A stretch of DNA of 38,420 bases from an uncultured Corynebacterium sp. (GTDB taxonomy: Bacteria; Actinomycetota; Actinomycetes; Mycobacteriales; Mycobacteriaceae): contig CAMILJ010000003.1 of NCBI GenBank assembly GCA_946222625.1, positions 1 to 38,420 on the forward strand, read 5' to 3'. A model generated the notes under the pieces. The model saw only the letters and a program-made list of their open reading frames with translations. It was not told the origin of the DNA and searched no databases. How positions within the stretch are numbered: position 1 is the first letter of the stretch; the number at the start of each line of letters is the position of its first letter. The position numbers and the translations under genes were made by a program. Shown here piece by piece: positions 31,786-38,420 of this stretch.

Positions 31786-32871
31786 ATGAATGACACGCCG
31801 ATTTCCGTCGTCATCGCAGGTGGCGGCACTGCCGGACACATTGAACCAGCGCTCGCGGTGGGGGAGGAGCTGCGCCAGCGCCACGGCGCGCGGGTAACCG
31901 CATTAGGAACCCCGCGCGGCTTGGAGCGCGATATTGTGCCGGCGCGCGGAGTCGATTTGCGCATGATTACCCCGGTCCCGGTGCCGCGCAAGATCAACGC
32001 TGACGCTGTGAAACTACCCGGGCGAATCCTCACGTCCGTGCGCGAGACCCGCGCGGTGCTCAAAGATGTTGGGGCCAACGTTGTGTTTGGAACCGGCGGC
32101 TATGTTGCCGCCCCGGCCTATTTGGCGGCCAAGTCATTAGGCATCCCGTTCTTTGTTCTCGAAACCAACGCTCTGGCCGGCATGGCGAACAAGCTGGGCG
32201 TGCGTTTGGGCGGCACGGGCATTAACGCGCAACAAGGGTCCGGGATGCCCGGGGATGTCTTGGGCATCCCCGTGCGACCGGGCATGGGGGAGGACCCCGA
32301 CGGGACGAAGGCGTCTACCGCGCGCCAGAACTGGAACCTCGACGCACACCGCCCGACCATCGTGGTGACCGGCGGTTCGCAGGGAGCGGTGAGCATCAAC
32401 ACCGCTGTTGCCGGAGCACTCGAAGACCTGTGCCGAGACTTCCAAGTGCTGCATGCCTATGGCAAGAAGAACGAAAAGCCGGCTGGGCGCGAGCATTACA
32501 CGGCCGTGCCCTATATCGATGACATGGCCGGCGCGCTCGCCGTCGCTGACCTCATGGTGTGCCGTTCCGGTGCAATGACCGTGGCTGAGGTTTCCGCCGC
32601 CGGTCTGCCCGCGCTCTACGTGCCGCTTCCGCACGGCAATGGCGAGCAAGCACTGAACTCGCGGGCATTGGTGGAGGCGGGGGCCGCGGTCCAGATTCCG
32701 GACGCTGAGTTGACCTCGCAGCGCCTCATCAGGGAGGTTCGCGCTATTCTTGACCACCCCGAGGCCTTGGCAGCCATGCGTGCCGCTGCCGATGCCAGCG
32801 AGGCCGGCGACGTTGCGGCTGTCATCGCTGACCGCATTGCACAGCGCGTCGCCGTCGGCGCCCGCGATTAG
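31786..32871 (+). CDS. murG: Lipid II synthase (GlcNAc transferase)
   Basis: A 361-residue GT28 enzyme at the inner membrane face that adds GlcNAc to lipid I to form lipid II. The N-terminal glycine-rich loop is GGGTAGHIEPAL, the second is TGGSQGAVSIN, and the UDP-binding region has CRSGAMTVAEVSAAGLPALYVPLP followed by GNGEQALNSR in two blocks. No ribosome binding site is seen; the 29-base gap after ftsW instead holds TAGCGT 7 bases before the ATG. Confidence 0.94.
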   Translation: MNDTPISVVIAGGGTAGHIEPALAVGEELRQRHGARVTALGTPRGLERDIVPARGVDLRMITPVPVPRKINADAVKLPGRILTSVRETRAVLKDVGANVVFGTGGYVAAPAYLAAKSLGIPFFVLETNALAGMANKLGVRLGGTGINAQQGSGMPGDVLGIPVRPGMGEDPDGTKASTARQNWNLDAHRPTIVVTGGSQGAVSINTAVAGALEDLCRDFQVLHAYGKKNEKPAGREHYTAVPYIDDMAGALAVADLMVCRSGAMTVAEVSAAGLPALYVPLPHGNGEQALNSRALVEAGAAVQIPDAELTSQRLIREVRAILDHPEALAAMRAAADASEAGDVAAVIADRIAQRVAVGARD

Positions 32872-32909
32872 GCGCACAGTACAGGTTTATTAAAGAAGGA
32901 TTTTTCACT

Positions 32910-34400
32910 ATGACTGACACCCCCTCCACCACGGACCTGTCCCGCGTTCACTTTGTCGGAATCGGAGGCTCCGGCATGTCCGGTCTCGCGCGCATCCTGG
33001 TCAGCCGGGGTGCGGTAGTGACCGGCTCGGACGTGAAGAAGTCGACGGCTGTCGACGTCCTCCGCACAATGGGCGCGCACATTGCCATTGGGCATGCGGC
33101 CGAGAACCTTGAAATGGCCGGCGAAAAGCCGACGGTTGTCGTGACTTCCTTCGCCGCCATCCCGCAGGATAATCCGGAGCTCGCTGCCGCGCGTGCCGCC
33201 GGTATTCCGGTTATTCGCCGTTCCGATCTATTGGCCGAGTTGATGGAAGGTCACCGCCAGGTGCTGCTTGCCGGAACCCATGGAAAGACCTCGACCACGT
33301 CCATGGCGGTATCCGCGCTCCAACAGGCGGGGCTGGATCCTTCCTTCGCTATTGGTGGGCAGCTAAACCGCGCTGGTACGAACGCACACGGCGGCACGGG
33401 CGACGCCTTCGTGGCGGAAGCCGATGAGTCCGATGCTTCGCTCTTGCGCTATAGCCCATCCGTGGCCGTGATTACGAACATCGAGCCTGATCACCTCGAT
33501 TATTTCGGCACGGCGGAGAGCTACTACCAGGTCTTTGATGACTTCGCCGACCGCGTCGTCGACGGCGGCTACCTTGTCGTCTGCCTCGAGGATGCGCAGG
33601 CGGCCGGCACCGGTGAGCGCGCCGCAGACCGCGGTATTCAGGTGCTGGGCTACGGCGCGCGGGGCGAGGTAGCCGCGGATTCTTCTCTGCCCCTCGCAGC
33701 GGAGATTTTGGAGGAGACCGTTTCTGCCGCCGGCGCGCACGTCCGCGTTCGTCTGACCCTGCCGGGGCAGGCGCCTCAGGAGCTGAGCTATGACTTGCAC
33801 GTCCCCGGGCATCACATGGTGCTCAATTCGGCGGCTGCCCTGTTGGCCGGTGCGCTGGTTGGTGGGGACCCGGCGGAGCTCGCCGCGGGCTTGACTGACT
33901 TTACGGGCGTGCGCCGGCGCTTTGAGTACCGCGGAAGCGAGCGCGGCATCCGCGTCTTCGACGATTATGCGCACCACCCCACGGAGGTCTCCGCGGTTCT
34001 CGGTGCAGCGCGAGCAAAGGCGGATGCGGAGGGCGAGGGCGTACGCGTCATCGCCTGTTTCCAGCCACACCTGTACTCACGGACGATGAAGTTCGACGCC
34101 GAATTTGCCCAGGCGCTGGCGCTTGCCGACGCCGCCGTCATCCTCGACATCTACGGAGCTCGCGAGCAACCGGTTGAGGGCATTACCTCCCGCATCATCA
34201 CCGACAAGATGCCGGAAGACATGCCGGTTATCTTCGAGCCCGATTTCTCCGAAGCCGCCAGCGACGTCATCTCCTTGGCACAACCCGGCGATATCGTCCT
34301 GACCATCGGCGCGGGCACGATTACCTATGTGGCTGGCGAGATACTGTCCGAGCTGGGCAATAAGAACGAGGCGGAGGAGCCGAAGGAACCGAATGTCTAA
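32910..34400 (+). CDS. murC: UDP-MurNAc:L-alanine ligase
   Basis: A 496-residue Mur ligase, the first of the series, adding L-alanine to UDP-MurNAc. It shows FVGIGGSGMSGLARIL at the N-terminus, the P-loop AGTHGKTSTTSM, EADESDASLL and DDYAHHPTEV. The ATG has AAGAAGGA about 10 bases upstream. Its 3' end overlaps the ftsQ start by 8 bases, so the two are coupled. murB and ddl, which flank murC in some other bacteria, are absent here. Confidence 0.95.
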   Translation: MTDTPSTTDLSRVHFVGIGGSGMSGLARILVSRGAVVTGSDVKKSTAVDVLRTMGAHIAIGHAAENLEMAGEKPTVVVTSFAAIPQDNPELAAARAAGIPVIRRSDLLAELMEGHRQVLLAGTHGKTSTTSMAVSALQQAGLDPSFAIGGQLNRAGTNAHGGTGDAFVAEADESDASLLRYSPSVAVITNIEPDHLDYFGTAESYYQVFDDFADRVVDGGYLVVCLEDAQAAGTGERAADRGIQVLGYGARGEVAADSSLPLAAEILEETVSAAGAHVRVRLTLPGQAPQELSYDLHVPGHHMVLNSAAALLAGALVGGDPAELAAGLTDFTGVRRRFEYRGSERGIRVFDDYAHHPTEVSAVLGAARAKADAEGEGVRVIACFQPHLYSRTMKFDAEFAQALALADAAVILDIYGAREQPVEGITSRIITDKMPEDMPVIFEPDFSEAASDVISLAQPGDIVLTIGAGTITYVAGEILSELGNKNEAEEPKEPNV

Positions 34401-35052
34401 AAAGGCTGGGGCACTCGCGGTGGGCGCGGTCCTTCTCGTAGCGGTGATCGCTGCCGCAGCGGTGTGGCTTTTTCCCATCCTCACGGTGAAGTCCTTCGAA
34501 GTAGTGGGAAATGACCATGTCACGGCTGAGGACGTGGAGCAGGCCAGTGGCGTGTCTCAGGGCACGAACCTCGCGCGCCTGGACGCTCGCGAGGCCGCGC
34601 ACGGTGTGGCGGAGATCCCCTGGGTGGAAAGCGCAACAGTGTCGCGGGCATTTCCCTCGACGGTGCACATTGAAATCGTCGAGCACGAGGCAGTGGCCTT
34701 CGTGCGCGACGGTGACAGCACCGTTCTAGTGGATAACCACGGTAAGGAATTCGTGGAAGCCGAGGCACCGCCCGAGGCCGTGGAGGTCACCGGGCACACC
34801 GACTCCGGTTCCCCGGAAATGCAAGCGGCCGTCGATGCCGTAGCGGCTCTTCCCGCTCCAATCCGGGAGAAGGTATCGGCCCTCGAGGTCAAGGATAGGT
34901 ACTCGCTGACATTCCGAACCAAGGACAACAAGACCATCTTTTGGGGTGCCTCGGAAGATAACAAGAACAAGGCAATCGCTTTCGAAGATGTACTCAAACT
35001 CGAGGGTGAATCCTGGAACATTTCCAACCCGTCGCTGGTGACTCGCCGCTAG
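34393..35052 (+). CDS. ftsQ: Division protein FtsQ/DivIB
   Basis: A 219-residue bitopic protein. Very short cytoplasmic start (SKK), one membrane helix (about 5-27), then the POTRA domain (about 31-98, with LTVKSFEVVGNDHVTAEDV) and the FtsQ beta domain. It connects the early and late parts of the division machine. The ATG at 34393 lies inside the murC end; the frame is open further upstream but that part belongs to murC. It is shorter than FtsQ of most actinobacteria, because the usual long cytoplasmic N-terminus is missing. Confidence 0.9.
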   Translation: MSKKAGALAVGAVLLVAVIAAAAVWLFPILTVKSFEVVGNDHVTAEDVEQASGVSQGTNLARLDAREAAHGVAEIPWVESATVSRAFPSTVHIEIVEHEAVAFVRDGDSTVLVDNHGKEFVEAEAPPEAVEVTGHTDSGSPEMQAAVDAVAALPAPIREKVSALEVKDRYSLTFRTKDNKTIFWGASEDNKNKAIAFEDVLKLEGESWNISNPSLVTRR

Positions 35053-35189
35053 GTCCGTCGCGAGTGGGACGGGTGTGGCGCTTGTTAAGAAAACCGCATG
35101 TCAGCAACCCTAAAGTAGAGGTTGAGGGTACCGACACGCGGCAAAATGTGCGCCGAAATTACCCCGTTGTCGTTAAAGATGGATGTAAC

Positions 35190-35226
35190 CGCCTCTCGCG
35201 AAAAGAGGCGCCTCCTCGTTTACATT
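35190..35226 (+). promoter_or_regulatory. Leader hairpin and candidate -10 upstream of ftsZ
   Basis: A perfect 7-bp stem, CGCCTCT (35190-35196) with AGAGGCG (35204-35210), loop CGCGAAA. TACATT (35221-35226, TAnnnT) follows 10 bases later and could be a -10 for a short ftsZ transcript. TAAAGT (35111-35116) is another possible -10 farther upstream. No convincing -35 is seen for either. Confidence 0.4.
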
Positions 35227-35258
35227 AAAAGCTTATTCGAAAGGCAAGAGACCCTCGT

Positions 35259-36623
35259 ATGATCTCATCTAGCAACAACCTCGCGGACATCAAGGTCGTC
35301 GGCGTCGGCGGCGGCGGCGTCAACGCTGTCAACCGCATGATCGAAGAAGGGCTCAAGGGAGTCCAATTCGTCGCCATCAACACCGATTCCCAGGCGCTGA
35401 TTTTCTCCGATGCGGACACCAAGCTCGACATCGGCCGCGAGGCCACCCGCGGCCTCGGCGCCGGCGCTAACCCGGAGGTTGGCAAGACCTCCGCGGAGGA
35501 TCACAAGACCGAAATCGAAGACGCCCTCCAAGGCTCCGATATGGTCTTCGTGACGGCCGGCGAGGGCGGCGGAACCGGCACCGGTGCGGCCCCCGTTGTG
35601 GCGTCCATTGCGAAGAAGATGGGTGCTTTGACCGTTGGCGTTGTTACCCGTCCATTCAAGTTTGAGGGCGCGCGCCGTACCCGTCAGGCCATGGCCGGCA
35701 TCGAAGAGCTGCGCGAGGTCTGCGATACCCTCATCGTTATTCCGAATGACCGCCTCATGCAGCTGGGCGGCGAGGAGCTGTCCATCGTCGAGGCCTTCCG
35801 CGCCGCCGATGAGGTTCTGCACAATGGTGTTCAGGGTATTACCAACCTGATCACCATTCCGGGCATGATCAACGTCGACTTTGCGGATGTCCGCTCCGTC
35901 ATGTCCGACGCCGGCTCCGCCCTCATGGGTATCGGCTTTGCCCGCGGGGATAACCGCGCGCTCAACGCCGCTGAGCAGGCCATCAACTCCCCGCTGTTGG
36001 AGTCGACCATGGAAGGCGCCAAGGGCGTTCTGCTTTCCATCGCCGGCGGTTCCGATCTGGGCCTCCACGAGGTCAACGCAGCCGCCTCCATGGTGGAGGA
36101 GCGCGCTGACGAAGACGCCAACATCATCTTCGGCACCATCATCGATGACAACCTCGGTGATGAAGTTCGCGTCACCATCATCGCCACCGGCTTCGACGCC
36201 CAGGCCAACATGACTACGCAGCCGGCACAGCCCGGTCAGGCTGCACCGCAGGGCCAGCAGGCCACCCCTGCTGCCCGCCCGGGTTCCCTCTTTGAGAACC
36301 GCGCCGAGGCACAGGCCGAAAGCCCCGCCGCTTCCCGCGCCGAGGCCCCGCGTGAGGACTACACCCGCGCTGAGCCGCAGCGTGTCGACGCCCAGCGTAT
36401 CGAGCGTGAGGAGTACACCCCGCGCCACTCCTACGAGCGCGAGCAGCCGGCCGAGCCGGCCCCGTCCAGCGGACTGTTTACCACCTCGGATCGCTTCCGC
36501 GGTGAGGAGTACCGCCGCGGCGCCGACGACGAGTACCGCCTCTCGCGCCCCGCTGAGCGCCGTGGCCGCGACTTCGATGATGACGGCGACGACGATCTCG
36601 ACGTGCCCTCCTTCATGCGCTAG
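35259..36623 (+). CDS. ftsZ: Cell division GTPase FtsZ
   Basis: A 454-residue tubulin homologue that polymerises into the Z ring. The N-terminal KVVGVGGGGVNAVNRM and the tubulin signature GEGGGTGTGAAPV bind GTP. The NVDFADVRSVM and GDNRALNAAE segments complete the active site between subunits. After about residue 315 a Gln/Ala/Arg/Glu-rich linker leads to the C-terminal peptide DDLDVPSFMR, which binds SepF and FtsW partners. GAAAGG lies 14 bases before the ATG. The 206-base gap before the gene, with hairpin and possible promoters, suggests separate control from the mur genes. Confidence 0.96.
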   Translation: MISSSNNLADIKVVGVGGGGVNAVNRMIEEGLKGVQFVAINTDSQALIFSDADTKLDIGREATRGLGAGANPEVGKTSAEDHKTEIEDALQGSDMVFVTAGEGGGTGTGAAPVVASIAKKMGALTVGVVTRPFKFEGARRTRQAMAGIEELREVCDTLIVIPNDRLMQLGGEELSIVEAFRAADEVLHNGVQGITNLITIPGMINVDFADVRSVMSDAGSALMGIGFARGDNRALNAAEQAINSPLLESTMEGAKGVLLSIAGGSDLGLHEVNAAASMVEERADEDANIIFGTIIDDNLGDEVRVTIIATGFDAQANMTTQPAQPGQAAPQGQQATPAARPGSLFENRAEAQAESPAASRAEAPREDYTRAEPQRVDAQRIEREEYTPRHSYEREQPAEPAPSSGLFTTSDRFRGEEYRRGADDEYRLSRPAERRGRDFDDDGDDDLDVPSFMR

Positions 36624-36634
36624 TCCCAGCCCGC

Positions 36635-36640
36635 TACTCT
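36635..36640 (+). promoter_or_regulatory. -10 hexamer of a predicted leaderless pgeF transcript
   Basis: TACTCT ends 7 bases before the ATG at 36648, in the 24-base gap after ftsZ. Confidence 0.5.
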
Positions 36641-36647
36641 GGAGTGC

Positions 36648-37388
36648 ATGCCAGTAAACGAGGAAGCACATGTAGCACAGCGCCCCGTCCGCATGGTTTT
36701 CACCAGCCGTGCCGGCGGGGCGTCGTCGTCCCCTTATAACTCTTTCAACCTCGGTGATCACGTTGGTGATGACCCCGAGGCCGTGAGCGCCAATCGCCAG
36801 CGGCTTCTGCGGGTGACTGGTCTGGAGGACATTGTGTGGATGGAACAGCTCCACACCAACACGGTCACGGTGGTGGGTGCCGAACGCCGCGGTGTCCACG
36901 AACCCGTCCCCGCCACCGACGCCGTAGTGACCACCGAGAAACGTCTGGGTTTGGGCGTGCTCGTTGCTGATTGCACGCCGGTGCTGCTTGTCGACGTCTC
37001 CGCGGGCGTCATCGGCGCCGCCCATGCCGGGCGCCTCGGCGCGCGCAACGGAATCGTCCGGAACACCGTGAATGCAATGGTTGAGCTGGGAGCGACTCCC
37101 GCGTCGATCCAGGTACTTATGGGGCCTGCTGCTTCTGGGCGCAATTATGAGGTGCCGGAGGAGATGGCGGAAGACGTCGAGAAGCACCTGCCCGGTTCCA
37201 AGACCCGCACCTCGTCTGGTACGTGGGGAGTTGACGTGCGCGCCGGCCTGATTCGCCAGCTGATGGGGATGGGGGTTACGGCCATTGAGTCGGATCCACG
37301 CTGCACGATCGAAGACACTGATTTCTTTTCTTATCGCCGCGAGGGCGTCACGGGACGCCAAGCCGGCGTGATTTGGTTGGAGGATTAA
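36648..37388 (+). CDS. pgeF: Peptidoglycan editing factor PgeF (YfiH/DUF152 family)
   Basis: A 246-residue member of the multicopper-laccase-domain family. The metal ligands and catalytic residues are visible as His69 (QLHTN), Cys109 (ADCTPVLLVD) and His126 (AAHAGR). In E. coli the family prevents wrong amino acids (L-Ser) in the peptidoglycan stem; purine nucleoside phosphorylase or deaminase activity has also been reported for homologues. The place after ftsZ is usual in Gram-positive bacteria. A GGAG at 36641-36644 may act as a weak ribosome binding site if the mRNA is longer. Confidence 0.9.
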   Translation: MPVNEEAHVAQRPVRMVFTSRAGGASSSPYNSFNLGDHVGDDPEAVSANRQRLLRVTGLEDIVWMEQLHTNTVTVVGAERRGVHEPVPATDAVVTTEKRLGLGVLVADCTPVLLVDVSAGVIGAAHAGRLGARNGIVRNTVNAMVELGATPASIQVLMGPAASGRNYEVPEEMAEDVEKHLPGSKTRTSSGTWGVDVRAGLIRQLMGMGVTAIESDPRCTIEDTDFFSYRREGVTGRQAGVIWLED

Positions 37389-38102
37389 ATGACTAGCAAG
37401 GACCCCGCTGAGCGTCGTGAAGAACTACGGGCCGGACTGGAGCGCACCCGCGCTGAGATTCAACGTTTCGCCGCCACGTATGACCGTCCCGTGCCAAAGC
37501 TGCTGCCGGTGACGAAATTTCACCCGGCAGAGGACATCGCGCTGCTGGGGGAGCTGGGGATTACGGATGTGGCAGAAAATCGCGAGCAGGAGGCGCGCGC
37601 CAAAGCAGAGGCGCTGCCCGAGATGCGCTTCCACATGATCGGCCAGATTCAAACCAAGAAGGCTAACCACGTCGCTCGCTGGGCGCACAGCGTGCACTCC
37701 CTTGACTCGGAAAAGCTGGCCCGGGCGCTGGATCGCGGCGTGGCGCTTGCCCAAGAACGCGGGCAACGCGAGGACACTCTTCCGGCATATATTCAGGTTT
37801 CCGCCGATGGCGACACCGCACGCGGCGGATGCCCGCTGGAGGATGTCCCCGCTCTGGTGGATATCGTCGAAGAATTAGAGAATGTGCAGCTACAGGGGTT
37901 CATGGTGGTTCCGCCGCTGGAAAGCGAGCCGGCGGAGGTATTCGCTCAGGTAAGGGCGCTGACCGACGAGGTCGCGGCCAAGCTCGGACGGGCTTTAAAA
38001 ATGTCTGCCGGGATGAGCGCAGATTTGGAAGCGGCGATTGCATCTGGAACGGATATCGTGCGTGTCGGAACCGGAATCATGGGAGCGCGCCCGCTAGGTT
38101 AA
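37389..38102 (+). CDS. yggS: YggS-family PLP homeostasis protein
   Basis: A 237-residue pyridoxal-phosphate-binding protein of the PLPBP/YggS/YlmE family, with a TIM-barrel like that of alanine racemase but without a catalytic partner domain. The PLP-lysine is Lys43 in LLPVTKFHP. Other blocks are DVAENREQEA, FHMIGQIQTKK and MSAGMSADLEAAI, followed by RVGTGIMG. It regulates the PLP level and amino-acid balance. The ATG directly abuts the pgeF TAA with no spacer, so the genes are coupled. Confidence 0.92.
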   Translation: MTSKDPAERREELRAGLERTRAEIQRFAATYDRPVPKLLPVTKFHPAEDIALLGELGITDVAENREQEARAKAEALPEMRFHMIGQIQTKKANHVARWAHSVHSLDSEKLARALDRGVALAQERGQREDTLPAYIQVSADGDTARGGCPLEDVPALVDIVEELENVQLQGFMVVPPLESEPAEVFAQVRALTDEVAAKLGRALKMSAGMSADLEAAIASGTDIVRVGTGIMGARPLG

Positions 38103-38108
38103 TTGACA
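38103..38108 (+). promoter_or_regulatory. Consensus -35 element before sepF
   Basis: TTGACA at 38103-38108, right after the yggS stop. A -10 at the usual distance is poor (TACAAG at 38123-38128 gives a 14-base spacer). Confidence 0.35.
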
Positions 38109-38171
38109 TTGCAAAAGTGCATTACAAGACAGCAAATGAACAGCACACACTAGGTCAGAGGGAGACCCAGA

Positions 38172-38420
38172 ATGTCACTGATTGATAGGACTAAAGAGTT
38201 CTTCGGGCTGGGCCCGATGGACATGGACACCGACGATGCTTACTACGCTGACGAGCGCAGCTACAGCGCTCCGGCATACGCACCTTCCTACGAGAAGCCG
38301 GAAGAGGAATTTGTCCCGACCATCGTGGCGCTGTCGCTCGTCTCTTTCGACGATGCAGCGAAGGTCGGTGGCCCTTTCCGCGACGGTGACGCAGTGGTCT
38401 TCGAGCTCACTGACGCTGAC
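38172..38420 (+). CDS. sepF: Cell division protein SepF, 5' part
   Basis: The first 83 codons of SepF, open to the end of the window. The start MSLIDRTKEFFGLG is the membrane-binding amphipathic helix. A Tyr/Asp/Pro-rich linker (about 20-46) follows, then the SepF core begins with PTIVALSLVSFDDAAKVGG. SepF anchors FtsZ to the membrane and is essential in actinobacteria lacking FtsA. AGAGGGAG precedes the ATG by about 7 bases. Position after yggS matches other corynebacteria. Confidence 0.93.
   Translation, partial: MSLIDRTKEFFGLGPMDMDTDDAYYADERSYSAPAYAPSYEKPEEEFVPTIVALSLVSFDDAAKVGGPFRDGDAVVFELTDAD

Noticed and set aside
35265..37361. A 698-codon antisense open frame opposite ftsZ and pgeF
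   Set aside because: It mirrors two certain genes across their boundary. GC-rich third positions remove stops on the opposite strand; no family motif is visible.
1..38420. tRNA or rRNA genes, CRISPR arrays, insertion sequences, prophage or defence islands
   Set aside because: I looked for cloverleaf arms, regularly spaced repeats, transposase motifs and terminal inverted repeats and found none; apart from the exporter cassette the gene content is core.

Overview
This window is chromosomal DNA of a Corynebacterium, or a very close mycolic-acid-containing relative. The gene order matches the conserved corynebacterial/mycobacterial block qcrB - NlpC/P60 hydrolases - pimB - glucokinase - plsC - GT87 mannosyltransferase - exoribonuclease - aroG - pknL - Rv2175c-like - mptA - idsA. 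The division and cell-wall (dcw) cluster mraZ-rsmH-ftsL-ftsI-murE-murF-mraY-murD-ftsW-murG-murC-ftsQ-ftsZ-pgeF-yggS-sepF follows. GC-rich codons, frequent GTG starts, meso-DAP-type MurE and lipomannan enzymes agree with this. I cannot name the species.

Layout. (1) 1-3449: the 3' end of qcrB, then an 878-base intergenic region and two secreted NlpC/P60 peptidoglycan hydrolases. The intergenic region carries a GlxR-like site, two 11-bp-period TAAC repeats, a promoter and a probable c-di-AMP (ydaO-type) riboswitch. (2) 3453-7575: pimB, a ROK glucokinase, a PlsC acyltransferase and a membrane acyltransferase, all on +. (3) 7401-15604: compact, alternating genes for lipomannan/LAM mannosylation (GT87, mptA), prenyl diphosphate synthesis (idsA), aromatic synthesis (aroG), RNA turnover, and the PknL kinase with its probable DNA-binding partner, then a GNAT. 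Three convergent pairs overlap, one through a shared CTAG that is the stop on both strands. (4) 15713-16863: a HEPN-like (SAV_6107-type) gene behind a promoter whose spacer holds a degenerate SOS box, with a possible 32-codon leader ORF, then a DUF3040 membrane protein. (5) 16951-19492: an apparently accessory FtsX/MacB-type ABC exporter plus TetR regulator, with a perfect 17-bp palindrome at its promoter. (6) 19809-38420: the dcw cluster, led by three GTGGGG repeats typical of MraZ autoregulation. murB and ddl are not in it; sepF runs off the end.

How they work together: most of the window builds or remodels the actinobacterial envelope. Mannosides (PimB, GT87, MptA), phospholipid (PlsC), polyprenyl carrier precursors (IdsA), peptidoglycan precursors (Mur/MraY), septal synthesis (FtsW, FtsI, FtsQ, FtsL, FtsZ, SepF) and peptidoglycan cleavage (NlpC/P60) lie side by side.

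The most striking pattern is in promoters. Nine genes start exactly seven bases after a TAnnnT (once CAnnnT) hexamer and mostly lack a Shine-Dalgarno sequence, which predicts leaderless mRNAs; two of these starts (murG, pgeF) are inside the dcw cluster. All family names come from reading motifs and gene order, not from database searches.
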